NCBI GenBank assembly: GCA_900551595.1
Contig: URWR01000052.1
Location: 1 to 9,497, forward strand
Reading direction: 5' to 3'
DNA from: an uncultured Coriobacteriaceae bacterium
Lineage (GTDB): Bacteria; Actinomycetota; Coriobacteriia; Coriobacteriales; Atopobiaceae
Length of the DNA: 9,497 nucleotides
The position numbers and the translations under genes are program-made. Shown here piece after piece: positions 1 to 7,657 of the stretch (the first letter of the stretch is position 1; the number at the start of each line of letters is the position of its first letter). The notes beneath the pieces are model-generated. The model was not told the DNA's origin. It was given only the letters and a program-made list of their open reading frames with translations, and ran no database searches.

Positions 1-593
1 GCTATTATCTTGCGCACCCGCTCCACATTTTTATGACTTTTGAGGGCGGAATGAGCTTCCATGGAGGGCTCATTGGAGGCATTCTGGGTGGATGGATCTC
101 GTGTAAATTTACCGGCCTTTCCCCTCGTACGATGCTCGATCTCGGCCTTATGGCAGCGCCTTTAGGATTGTTTTTTGGCCGCTGTGCAAACTTCGTTAAT
201 GGCGAACTTTGGGGTAAGCCCACAGATTTACCCTGGGGCGTAACCTTTGAGACAGGCGGCGGGATTGTGCGCCATCCTTCACAGCTCTACGAAGCTCTTC
301 TGGAGGGCGTTGTAATCTTTATCGTCCTACAGCTTCTTTCTCGCAAACGTCCTGCTCCTCCACAAGGCCTTATAACAGGCACATTCTTGGTGCTGTATGG
401 CGTTTTTCGTATTCTGATAGAGTTTGTCCGAGTACCTGATATTCAGCTTGGATATCTTGTGGGATTTCTCACCATGGGACAACTGCTGAGCATTCCACTT
501 ATTTTGGCGGGACTCATCGAGATTATTTTGGCGCTCAAGCGTCAATGGCCTCAGTCGGGATACGTACCTGGCCGCGAACCATACGAGAATTAA
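1..593 (+). CDS. lgt: Prolipoprotein diacylglyceryl transferase, 3' part (5' end outside window)
   Basis: Lgt is an integral membrane enzyme that moves diacylglycerol from phosphatidylglycerol to the lipobox cysteine of prolipoproteins, the first step of lipoprotein maturation. The reading frame is open from base 3 and ends at TAA 591-593, leaving about 196 residues. Family enzymes are near 280-300 residues, so roughly the first third is missing to the left. Visible hallmarks are GGMSFHGG (bases 48-71; the His belongs to the conserved active region), the signature GRCANFVNGELWG (about 177-215), RHPSQLYEALLEG (about 270-308) and FRILIEFVRVPD (about 405-440), which carries the second conserved arginine. 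Hydrophobic segments lie between these motifs. The ATG at base 33 is internal and not the start. No lipoprotein gene is adjacent, and the riboswitch downstream begins a separate transcription unit, so lgt is probably an unrelated neighbour. The identification is secure. Confidence 0.96.
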   Translation, partial: YYLAHPLHIFMTFEGGMSFHGGLIGGILGGWISCKFTGLSPRTMLDLGLMAAPLGLFFGRCANFVNGELWGKPTDLPWGVTFETGGGIVRHPSQLYEALLEGVVIFIVLQLLSRKRPAPPQGLITGTFLVLYGVFRILIEFVRVPDIQLGYLVGFLTMGQLLSIPLILAGLIEIILALKRQWPQSGYVPGREPYEN

Positions 594-609
594 CATTGCT
601 CTTTTTCAG

Positions 610-638
610 TTCTCTTGCAGGGTTAAACCTTTTATAGG
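610..638 (+). promoter_or_regulatory. Possible promoter for the riboswitch-led operon
   Basis: A TATAGG box (633-638) lies 17 bases after a poor -35-like TTCTCT (610-615). A start near base 645 would place the aptamer about 26 bases into the transcript, which suits a riboswitch leader. The match to consensus is weak, and no other good pair was seen between lgt and the aptamer. A promoter must exist here unless lgt reads through; its exact position is a guess. Confidence 0.25.
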
Positions 639-670
639 TACACTTCGTCGTAACAAAAGATTGCACTACC

Positions 671-874
671 GAGGGCACGGTTCGAACGGTTGCATACTTA
701 GTAGATCAAAAGGGAACCCGGTTTGAATCCGGGACAGCCGCCACTACTGTGTTTGAGGATAGCGAGAATAGATGCCATTGAACGGGAAGACACAGCTCAA
801 CCCGTTTGAGAAGGTATTTTCGCGTGAGTCTCTGCGAGTCTCTTAATCATGAGTCAGGAGACCTGCCTGCCCTC
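671..874 (+). ncRNA. Cobalamin riboswitch aptamer
   Basis: This leader RNA binds adenosylcobalamin or a related corrinoid and normally lowers expression of downstream corrinoid uptake or synthesis genes. The conserved core is visible in order. AAAAGGGAA (708-716) is followed by a perfect hairpin CCCGG 717-721 / CCGGG 729-733 around TTTGAAT. Next is the ACAGCCGCCACTACTGT block (734-750), whose ends pair. Near the 3' end is the B12 box AGTCAGGAGACCTGCC (852-867). The closing stem is a perfect 7-bp match between GAGGGCA (671-677) and TGCCCTC (868-874). The aptamer ends about 130 bases before the first gene. It implies that the 1205-residue protein and the genes translated with it respond to corrinoid levels. 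The 60-codon open frame starting in this region is not a gene. Assignment is by recognised consensus; the middle helices were not fully folded by hand. Confidence 0.95.
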
Positions 875-930
875 CATGAAAGCATTTGCCTTGGGCGTGT
901 AAGGTGGGGCTCACGTAGTGGAGACGAAAT

Positions 931-975
931 AGCGGGCATGGTCATTTGCCTGCTGCTCTTTGCGTGTTTCTTCAT
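931..975 (+). terminator. Expression-platform hairpin, candidate riboswitch terminator
   Basis: AGCGGGCA (931-938) pairs with TGCCTGCT (947-954) over 8 bp with one G-U pair, around an 8-base loop. A T-rich but interrupted run follows (about 957-975). The 5' arm can instead pair with TGCCTGC at 864-870, inside the B12 box and closing stem, because the same seven bases occur in both places. This is the arrangement expected of a terminator/antiterminator switch: ligand-bound aptamer frees 931-938 to form the hairpin and stop transcription. The U-tract is poor, so the hairpin might act with Rho or translationally instead. Confidence 0.45.
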
Positions 976-998
976 CCAAATCGTCTGAGCACGATGGA
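975..998 (+). promoter_or_regulatory. Hairpin covering the ribosome-binding site of the first operon gene
   Basis: ATCGT (980-984) pairs with ACGAT (991-995) around CTGAGC. After a two-base bulge (978-979), TCC (975-977) pairs with GGA (996-998). The 3' arm contains most of GGAAG (996-1000), the likely Shine-Dalgarno for ATG 1005. The hairpin could therefore limit ribosome access, as a fixed brake or as part of the riboswitch output. The second in-frame ATG (1017) has its own GGGGAG (1007-1012) outside the hairpin. Confidence 0.35.
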
Positions 999-1004
999 AG
1001 CGTA

Positions 1005-4000
1005 ATGGGGAGACACATGCATTCACAGAACCATTCATCTTTTCTGCAGGTCGGTCGATTTGCGCAGCGGGCGCTTATCACCATACTTACGTGTTCTTTA
1101 TTGATGAGCGTTGTCCCTTCTGAGGTATTTGCGCAAGAGGTGCAGACTCAAGACCAGCCACCAGCTGTAACAACAACATCAGATGAAACAGCGCTGGATG
1201 AAGCCATTCAAGCGCTTGAAGATGCTAACTGGCGCCCTAATCCGATCTATGGTGTAGATAGCAACATCAACGAGATGGTGATACAAGAACTTACTGAACT
1301 TGGTGTTGATGTATCAGGCATTGAAGTCCGTACGCATGCGGTTGAATTTTCAGCAACTAATGATGCTGCTACGGTAGGCATAGATACTTCCGATTCTAAT
1401 AATGGCGCTATCACCTATTTCTTTGTTAACCCCAGTGACCTTGCCTATGCATGGTCATACTCAACGCTGCAACAAGCAACAATTACCTTTACTCTGAGCA
1501 AAGGAGGTGCTTCACGTACCTGGACTCCAGCGCGTACTACAACCATTCCGTGGGATAAGTCGCGCGTGGCTGCTCTTTTGGAAGAGCAAGCACAAAAGCT
1601 CACTCTTACTTTTTCAGAGGGAGAGAGTGCTGAGGCAGTTACGTCGAGCTTTTCTCTGCCTACCAAAGTCCCAGGTGCAAGCTGGGCGAGTGTTTCGTGG
1701 AGCTCAAATTCTGATGCTCTGAAAATAACAGGGTATTCCTGGGACGACGAGCTCACCGCTATTCCAACGCGCCAGGCAACCGATCAGACCGTTACCCTTA
1801 CTGCAACGATTTCACTAACTGGTACAGAAAATGATACCTACACACAATCGTATGAAATTGTGATTAAAGCCGATCCTGAAGCGGTGGCAGAAGAGCAGCA
1901 AGAGCTTGCAGAAAAACTGGATGAAGGCTTCTCCGAAGAGGCGTTACGCACGCTTGGCACTGAAGAGACAGTAAATACAGACGCTCTTGATTGTGATCTT
2001 CAGCTGCCTACGACACGAACCCTCGGAATTGATGGCAAATCTTATAACGTGAACTACACGACGAGCGATGAAGCTCTCAGGGTTAATGGTTATGCGGCCT
2101 ATGTTTACCGACCGTTACCTGGTGAATCGGCACGCAAGGTCTCTCTTACCCTTACCGTAACAAGTAAAGATAACCCCGCTATTACAGCAGCTAAATCTAT
2201 TGATCTAACCATTGAGCCATTGAACGATGACGAAATTCAGGCTGAGCTTGACCTCATGGCTGAAGCAAAGCAGGGGTATGCAGATGCGCTGGCAGATGGG
2301 GCAAATCTCTCTGCTCTCGATACAAGCCTTCATCCCTTCCAAAAGGCATATCGAGATGAGAATGGCAAGCTTGCTTGGGCCTATTCAGAGGCAGATGCCT
2401 ATCCCGGTGGGATTGTAACCGTGGATCTGCCAGGTGCGGGAGAAACTTCTGGATATCGACTGTTCCGTTCAAGTAGGCCCGATCTCATTGCTCATGAAAA
2501 CTTGGTGCTCGGTGAGCGCCCGTTGTATAACACAGAAGTTACCATCACCTCGTGTTTATCGAGCAAAAATTATGCACGGTATGCTGAGGAATATCCTGAT
2601 GACATGCGTTTTCAGGCCTTGGCAAACCAAGAGGTATCCGCTTCGGTAGTAGTTCGTGGATCGAGCGGTCTGGATGATCCAAATGCTCAAAAGCCCTTGC
2701 TTGTTACTGTTTCCATTGTTGGGCCTGATGCAAGTGGAACACAGACATATTGGGCCCAAGCACTTCCTATTTCATGCGATGCGGGTGTCACGGCCGCAGA
2801 TGCAACCTTGCAAGCACTTACGAGTGCGGGGCTCACATACAACTATTCTGCGGGCTATCTTTCCTCGATTACATCTCCCTACACCGGTGAAGCTCTGGGA
2901 TGGAATGCAGAAACAAATGCCTATTGGCAGCTTTGGATAAATGATTCTTATGCGCAAGTAGGGGCTTCGCAGCTCTATCTCAGTGAGGGCGATAGGGTTG
3001 AATGGCGCTATGCAGCAGACGGCGAGTCTGGTCTTCCTGAAAGTCCAGATCAGCCAGGAGAAGATGATGAGCAAGACTGGACGGAGATAGGTTCAGCCGC
3101 TTCGTCAAATGTAACCAAGGCGCCCACACCAACGGGGAAGGTTGAGGAAGCTTGGTCTATAGAGCTTATGGATCCTTCAAACTTTTTACCTGTTAGTGAA
3201 CCAGTCGTTGCTGGGGGAAAAATATTTATAGCGGTGAGCAATCGCTTGATGAGCTTATCTGCAGATGATCGATCAGTTGAAGCCAGTGTGTCTTTGTCAT
3301 CCTCGATTGATTACACCTGTCGACCTTGCGTGTCCCAAGGGGTACTCTACGTTCCGCTTTCGGGTGGGGTAGTTGAAGCTTACTCGCTTCCAACACTTAC
3401 GCGACTTTGGACAAGCGAGTCAACGGCTCGTGCAGATCAATCTTCCTGTTCGTTAACCATCATGGAAAAAGATGGTATGTCGATTGTGGTATATGGCACA
3501 GCTGCTTTTGGGTCTGCAGGTTATTCTTCTGGTTCCTGCGTTGCTCTTAATGCTCAAACGGGAAAGCGTGTCTGGATTGCCTCGCTTGACGATGCAGGCT
3601 ATTACTGGACAGGAGCAGTACAGCTCAATGGCTTTGTGGTTGTAGGCGATACTGCTGGAAGACTGCATGCCTTTGACATAACAACGGGTGAGGAGCAAGA
3701 CTGCCTTGCGCTGGGATCGTCGATAAGCGCTGATGCGGTGGTCTACAACAACACAATTCTTATAGTTACTCGTGACGGAGTTCTTCATAAGATACGTGTG
3801 GATACCCATGGTGAACTTGCATCAGTTGCGCAGCAACAGGTTTTAGGAAGCTGTATGGCGGCTCCTACTGTTGTTGGATCTACGGCAGTTCTCTGTGGTA
3901 CAGCTGTTGGCAGTTCAAATGCAACGGCGCTCGTACTCGTTAATCTTGAAACGTTTAAGGTTGAACAAACCATTACACGAGCAGATGGCATTGCATTACC

Positions 4001-4622
4001 CCAGGGTGGAAGCGCGGCTTCGGCGCTTGTCTCCACACAGCCCCAAAGTACCTATATTTACTTTACGGTCAATTGGGCAGAGGAGCCCGATGCAACCTGG
4101 TCTCATTATGCGCGTGGTGGCAACGTCTATGTCTATCGCATAGGGGATAGCGAAGCAAAGCTGCTGTATGCTCCAGGATTGAATAATGCAAATTACTGCG
4201 ATTCGCAAATCGTTTGTGATGAGGAGGGTAATCTCTATTACCTCAATGACTCAGGTGTTCTTGTCAAGCTGGTTGGGTCAAGTTCAAAACCGATTATCGA
4301 AACCCATGAGAAAGACGATACAAAAGCCGAACAGCCAATAATCACTTCGCCCATTCGGAACCGGAATCCAAATAAACTTTTGGCGCAAACCAACACAGGC
4401 CAAGCAGATACCGGGCAAACAAGTGTAGCTGAGGCTTCTGAGGCGGCTATCCCCCAGGTCAGGCTGACGTCGTCAACTCATAATGTTGTGCACAAAGCAT
4501 CGCTTCCTATCCCTTTGTGGGCACTTATTGGTCTTGTGGGTTCTGGTACAGGATTGATCATTGCGCTTTTCTTACCCCGTCGTAAGCATGAGCATGAAAA
4601 CGAGGAGATGGACCATGCATAA
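1005..4622 (+). CDS. Large surface protein: Ig-like, DUF4430 and beta-propeller domains with C-terminal membrane anchor
   Basis: This 1205-residue exported protein is the first gene behind the cobalamin riboswitch. A signal peptide is clear (hydrophobic stretch ALITILTCSLLMSVV, likely cut after VFA at about residue 40). The domains in order are: a Ser/Thr-rich beta region (about 60-200); two atrophied bacterial Ig-like modules with an LPT motif (about 205-290 and 320-405); a spacer; a DUF4430 module resembling the transcobalamin/intrinsic factor beta-domain (about 566-675, with YWQLWIND at 640-647 and a later SEGDRVEWRY); and seven or eight PQQ-like beta-propeller repeats (about 709-1100, e.g. 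ALNAQTGKRVWIASL). A low-complexity stalk leads to a membrane helix (1171-1190) and a basic PRRK stop-transfer tail. Inferred role: capture of a corrinoid or its carrier outside the membrane for the ECF transporter encoded downstream. PQQ-like repeats do not prove PQQ binding or enzyme activity. ATG 1005 (GGAAG 4 bases upstream) and ATG 1017 (GGGGAG) are both plausible starts; the upstream TTG at 960 lies in the leader hairpins and is unlikely. Confidence 0.85.
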   Translation: MGRHMHSQNHSSFLQVGRFAQRALITILTCSLLMSVVPSEVFAQEVQTQDQPPAVTTTSDETALDEAIQALEDANWRPNPIYGVDSNINEMVIQELTELGVDVSGIEVRTHAVEFSATNDAATVGIDTSDSNNGAITYFFVNPSDLAYAWSYSTLQQATITFTLSKGGASRTWTPARTTTIPWDKSRVAALLEEQAQKLTLTFSEGESAEAVTSSFSLPTKVPGASWASVSWSSNSDALKITGYSWDDELTAIPTRQATDQTVTLTATISLTGTENDTYTQSYEIVIKADPEAVAEEQQELAEKLDEGFSEEALRTLGTEETVNTDALDCDLQLPTTRTLGIDGKSYNVNYTTSDEALRVNGYAAYVYRPLPGESARKVSLTLTVTSKDNPAITAAKSIDLTIEPLNDDEIQAELDLMAEAKQGYADALADGANLSALDTSLHPFQKAYRDENGKLAWAYSEADAYPGGIVTVDLPGAGETSGYRLFRSSRPDLIAHENLVLGERPLYNTEVTITSCLSSKNYARYAEEYPDDMRFQALANQEVSASVVVRGSSGLDDPNAQKPLLVTVSIVGPDASGTQTYWAQALPISCDAGVTAADATLQALTSAGLTYNYSAGYLSSITSPYTGEALGWNAETNAYWQLWINDSYAQVGASQLYLSEGDRVEWRYAADGESGLPESPDQPGEDDEQDWTEIGSAASSNVTKAPTPTGKVEEAWSIELMDPSNFLPVSEPVVAGGKIFIAVSNRLMSLSADDRSVEASVSLSSSIDYTCRPCVSQGVLYVPLSGGVVEAYSLPTLTRLWTSESTARADQSSCSLTIMEKDGMSIVVYGTAAFGSAGYSSGSCVALNAQTGKRVWIASLDDAGYYWTGAVQLNGFVVVGDTAGRLHAFDITTGEEQDCLALGSSISADAVVYNNTILIVTRDGVLHKIRVDTHGELASVAQQQVLGSCMAAPTVVGSTAVLCGTAVGSSNATALVLVNLETFKVEQTITRADGIALPQGGSAASALVSTQPQSTYIYFTVNWAEEPDATWSHYARGGNVYVYRIGDSEAKLLYAPGLNNANYCDSQIVCDEEGNLYYLNDSGVLVKLVGSSSKPIIETHEKDDTKAEQPIITSPIRNRNPNKLLAQTNTGQADTGQTSVAEASEAAIPQVRLTSSTHNVVHKASLPIPLWALIGLVGSGTGLIIALFLPRRKHEHENEEMDHA

Positions 4623-5238
4623 GGTGTCCAATAGTCATTTCTCGCGAAGGCGCGTTGTAATAATTGCTCTCTTGAGCTGTATTTTTGTGGTTTGTCTTGG
4701 TGCGGTGTGTTGGTTCACTTTGAGCCCGGGGCATATAGAAGATGTGCTGAAGGTACCCGCATTACAAACCACCCTTGAAGCAGATAGTGTGCCAGAAGAA
4801 CAGCAAACTCAAGAACAGGAATCTGCAGCCAACGAAATCGCGCAGAACGAAGATGCACAAAGTGATGCTACATCTTCAGCTGATGCCCCTGCTGCTTCTT
4901 CTAAAGAAAACTCAGTAGAGATATCTGCTGCAAAAAGCAATGAAATAAGTATCCAAGTAACCATAGATGGCTCGCTTGGTGGCGGCTCTGTACAGTCTTA
5001 TACGCTCTCTCTTCAGTCTGGTACTACCGCTTACGATGCTCTTCTTGCGACAGGTGTTAGCATTAATGCGCGGCCAACAGGCTACGGAACGTATGTGGCG
5101 GCAATTGATGGCATCGCAGAGAATGCTGGATCTGGTTGGGTGTATGCCATCAACGGTGTTGAACCCAATACGACTTGTTCAAACTATGTGCTTTCCGACG
5201 GAGATACGATGGTTTGGACGTATGTCAATGTGTCATAG
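4615..5238 (+). CDS. Membrane-anchored DUF4430 (transcobalamin-like) protein
   Basis: A 207-residue protein with one N-terminal membrane helix (about residues 13-33) after a basic SRRR. A Glu/Gln/Ala/Ser-rich linker follows (about 55-105), then a C-terminal DUF4430 domain (about 111-207). That domain shows the family pattern: TAYDALLATG, then GSGWVYAING, then LSDGDTMVWTY at the end. DUF4430 resembles the beta-domain of animal cobalamin carriers, so a corrinoid-binding role next to the ECF transporter is inferred. The start is ATG 4615, which overlaps the previous stop by 8 bases (ATGCATAA) and has GAGGAG at 4602-4607, seven bases upstream. The overlap suggests coupled translation with the large surface protein. 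LLSC in the helix is a poor lipobox and is followed by more hydrophobic residues, so an uncleaved signal anchor is more likely than a lipoprotein. The domain call is fairly confident; the ligand is inferred. Confidence 0.87.
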   Translation: MHKVSNSHFSRRRVVIIALLSCIFVVCLGAVCWFTLSPGHIEDVLKVPALQTTLEADSVPEEQQTQEQESAANEIAQNEDAQSDATSSADAPAASSKENSVEISAAKSNEISIQVTIDGSLGGGSVQSYTLSLQSGTTAYDALLATGVSINARPTGYGTYVAAIDGIAENAGSGWVYAINGVEPNTTCSNYVLSDGDTMVWTYVNVS

Positions 5239-5272
5239 ACCTTATACAGGTTAGGCAGCAAAGAGGGCTATT

Positions 5273-6151
5273 ATGAGCACTGACAACGAGCAACATACTG
5301 CGTTTGATACGTCTCATATTTTTGTACCAGCGCTGTATTTTATCGGCATAATTGCTCTTACCATGATGGCTATGCAGCCGGTGCTTATTGCTCTTTCATT
5401 TTTTGGTGCACTTGCATTTTCTTTTCTTGCGCGTGGGGCCGAAAAGACCCTACGTGGGCTTGTTTGGCAAGTTCCAACAATATTGTTGCTTACGCTTGTA
5501 AACCCATTACTCAGTGCGGCTGGATCTACCTATCTTATGAACATTGGGCCAATTATGATTTATAGCGAGGCTCTGCTCTACGGCTTTTGTGCGGGGCTTA
5601 TGCTGGTAGCAACTATTGTGTGGTTTGAAAATGTGGCAGTGGTAATCAGTTCCGATCGTATTCTTACGCTGTTTAATGGCAAGGCTCCTACGGTAGTGCT
5701 GGCCATCTCTATGACAATTCGGCTTGTTCCGATGTTGGTGAGACGAGGCAAAGAGGTTGCCGATGTTCGTAAAGTTGCTGGTATTGATCAGAACGAAGGA
5801 TTAAAAGCTCGCATATCGTATGCGGCTGAGCAGGTTGGAACACTTGTGGGATGGTCTCTTGCAGACTCAATTGAAACAGCCGACTCAATGCGAGCTCGTG
5901 GATGGGGATCAGGCATCGCTCGAAGCTGTTGGAAAGATCAGCCATTTGGCATAAAAGATGGTTTGACAAGTTTTGTGATTGCTGGATTTCTCTTGCTTTG
6001 CAGTTTCCTTGCGTGGGTTGCCTGTTCGCAATTCTCGTTCTATCCACGGGTTTCTACCCTTATTGTGTGGTGGGGCTATTTTCCTTATGGCATGTACATG
6101 TTTATACCTACAGTTCTTGCCTGCTTGGAGAGGATCACATGGTCGAAATAA
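5273..6151 (+). CDS. ECF transporter transmembrane T component (EcfT/CbiQ family)
   Basis: EcfT is the membrane scaffold of an energy-coupling factor transporter. It passes movements of the two ATPases to the substrate-binding S component so that the S component topples and releases its vitamin inside. The 292-residue product has hydrophobic segments near residues 17-55, 68-85, 95-125, 140-155 and 225-290, with a charged cytoplasmic stretch (about 155-222). That stretch carries the EcfT coupling motif Ala-Arg-Gly at 208-210 (SMRARGWG). The equivalent of the first coupling motif appears degenerate: VRKVAG at 165-170 where family members often have A-x-x-ARG. ATG 5273 has AGAGGG at 5262-5267, five bases away. 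The gene starts 34 bases after the DUF4430 gene and overlaps the ATPase gene by 13 bases, so it belongs to the same operon. Family assignment is firm; corrinoid specificity comes from context. Confidence 0.92.
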   Translation: MSTDNEQHTAFDTSHIFVPALYFIGIIALTMMAMQPVLIALSFFGALAFSFLARGAEKTLRGLVWQVPTILLLTLVNPLLSAAGSTYLMNIGPIMIYSEALLYGFCAGLMLVATIVWFENVAVVISSDRILTLFNGKAPTVVLAISMTIRLVPMLVRRGKEVADVRKVAGIDQNEGLKARISYAAEQVGTLVGWSLADSIETADSMRARGWGSGIARSCWKDQPFGIKDGLTSFVIAGFLLLCSFLAWVACSQFSFYPRVSTLIVWWGYFPYGMYMFIPTVLACLERITWSK

Positions 6152-7647
6152 CTTCTTCCTTTCCTGCAATTTCTTTTGAAAAGGTGAGTTTTTCTTATCC
6201 TTCTTCAGATGAAGTGGCGCCGCAAACAGTAATTAACGATGTTTCTTTTTCTGTATCTACCGGTGCGTTTTGTTTGCTTACAGGCGCAACTGGTGCAGGC
6301 AAAACAACACTGCTTCGTTTGATAAAACCTGAGCTTACACCAGCTGGTCTTTGTACAGGCCAAATACATGTTTTTGGCAAAGATGTAAGAGAGCTTTCTG
6401 TTGCTCAATCAGCTTCGTTGATTGGGTTTGTTGGTCAGGCAGGAGAGGCTCGCTGCGTTTGCGATACAGTGCTTCGGGAGCTCGCCTTTGGCTTAGAAAA
6501 CCTCGGTGTTCCATCAGAAGAAATGCATAGGCGTGTAGCAGAAACGTGCTATTTTCTCGGGATAGAAAAATTGCTCCATAAGCACTGTGCCGAGCTTTCC
6601 GGTGGTGAGCGTCAGCTTGTTGAACTTGCATCGGTACTTGTAATGGAGCCCAAGCTTCTTGTACTTGATGAGCCGACAGCTTCACTTGATCCATTAGCAC
6701 GTACAGATTTTGCCCACGCACTCTTTCGACTTAATCGAGAGCTGGGCATTACCATTTTGGCTTCTACGCATGAACCTTGGACATTAGCACCGTATGCAAC
6801 GGAGTGTCTTGGTATACAGGAGGCACGGGTTAGTTCCAAGACACTTGATGAAGTGGCTTCTGAGCCTGCTATGCCTTCAGTAGATGAGCTTTTGGATGGT
6901 GTCACCAGGATTGATGCACAAACAGTAAGAAAGAACCCTTGTGGCGGAATTTGCGCCCATGAGATCTGGTTGCGCTATGAACGAACGGCTCCTTGGGTAT
7001 TAAAAAATCTTTCCTATGAAGTTCCCTCAGGAACAGTTGGTGTGATTGTTGGGGGAAATGGTTCCGGTAAATCGACGTTGTTTGCCGCTTTAGCAGGGAT
7101 ACGTACGGTTTCTCGTGGGCATGTAAAGCATCTCAATACAGCACAGGATAAGCACATTTTGCGACATAACAAACGTGTGCAGCCGTCGGCTTTGTTTGTC
7201 CCACAAGATCCTGAGGCAACATTTTCTTGCGCTCTCGTTTCTGAAGAGCTTGGTGCTTGGCTGTCGAAGCATGAGAACAATGATTATGCGTCGCAGCTGG
7301 TGCTGCTTTGGTCAAAACGTTTAGGGATTGAGCACTTGCTTTCGCGAGATCCGTTTGAATTGTCACGGGGACAACGCCAGTTGGTGGCCATTGGTAAAGC
7401 GTTTATATCTAATCCGGATTTGTTGATTCTTGACGAACCGACATCCGGATTAGATATGGCAGGAAAAGAACGTGTTGCTTCAGGTATTGCTGAGCGTCGC
7501 AACAATGGGTGTACCACCATTATTGCGACGCATGATCTCATGTTTGCTCGAACACTTGCTGACAATATTTCGCTCATGTTTGACGGTAATTTAGCGTGTT
7601 CGATGCCACCGGAGGTGTTTTTCTCACGAAATATCTTTTTTAAATAA
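6139..7647 (+). CDS. ECF transporter ATPase with two fused ABC domains (EcfA1-EcfA2)
   Basis: This 502-residue cytoplasmic protein supplies both ATP-binding subunits of an ECF transporter in one chain. Domain 1 has Walker A GATGAGKT (49-56), Q-loop Gln100, signature LSGGERQ (153-159), Walker B LLVLDEP (173-179) and switch His211. Domain 2 has Walker A GGNGSGKS (305-312), Q-loop Gln356 in PQDPE, signature LSRGQRQ (408-414), Walker B LLILDEP (428-434) and switch His465. All catalytic residues are present in both halves, so both sites may hydrolyse ATP. The start is ATG 6139, preceded by GGAGAGG (6127-6133) and overlapping the end of the T component gene by 13 bases; the longer upstream open frame lies inside that gene. 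Fused double ATPases are common in dedicated vitamin ECF modules, which fits a transporter serving this locus. The gene ends 10 bases before the convergent minus-strand gene, with no clear terminator between. Confidence 0.95.
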   Translation: MVEITSSFPAISFEKVSFSYPSSDEVAPQTVINDVSFSVSTGAFCLLTGATGAGKTTLLRLIKPELTPAGLCTGQIHVFGKDVRELSVAQSASLIGFVGQAGEARCVCDTVLRELAFGLENLGVPSEEMHRRVAETCYFLGIEKLLHKHCAELSGGERQLVELASVLVMEPKLLVLDEPTASLDPLARTDFAHALFRLNRELGITILASTHEPWTLAPYATECLGIQEARVSSKTLDEVASEPAMPSVDELLDGVTRIDAQTVRKNPCGGICAHEIWLRYERTAPWVLKNLSYEVPSGTVGVIVGGNGSGKSTLFAALAGIRTVSRGHVKHLNTAQDKHILRHNKRVQPSALFVPQDPEATFSCALVSEELGAWLSKHENNDYASQLVLLWSKRLGIEHLLSRDPFELSRGQRQLVAIGKAFISNPDLLILDEPTSGLDMAGKERVASGIAERRNNGCTTIIATHDLMFARTLADNISLMFDGNLACSMPPEVFFSRNIFFK

Positions 7648-7657
7648 GGAAGGTTGC

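Noticed and set aside
806..988. 60-codon plus-strand frame within the leader region
   Set aside because: It overlaps the riboswitch B12 box and expression-platform hairpins, has no ribosome-binding site and has a composition unlike the neighbouring proteins.
960..1004. Upstream TTG as the start of the large surface protein
   Set aside because: It lies within the expression-platform T-rich run, has no Shine-Dalgarno, and would add a Ser-rich extension before an already complete signal peptide.
3130..4300. PQQ-dependent dehydrogenase or BamB
   Set aside because: The propeller repeats resemble PQQ-like repeats, but I see no dehydrogenase catalytic pattern, and the domain sits in a much larger anchored protein behind a B12 riboswitch. 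Only the fold is supported.
4500..4622. Possible sortase (LPXTG) sorting signal at the C terminus of the large protein
   Set aside because: LPIPL before the helix lacks the Thr-Gly of a sortase site. The helix and basic tail fit a simple membrane anchor better.
4650..4720. Lipobox (LLSC) making the 207-residue protein a lipoprotein
   Set aside because: The residue before the -1 Ser is Leu, and the residues after the Cys are strongly hydrophobic, unlike a mature lipoprotein N terminus.
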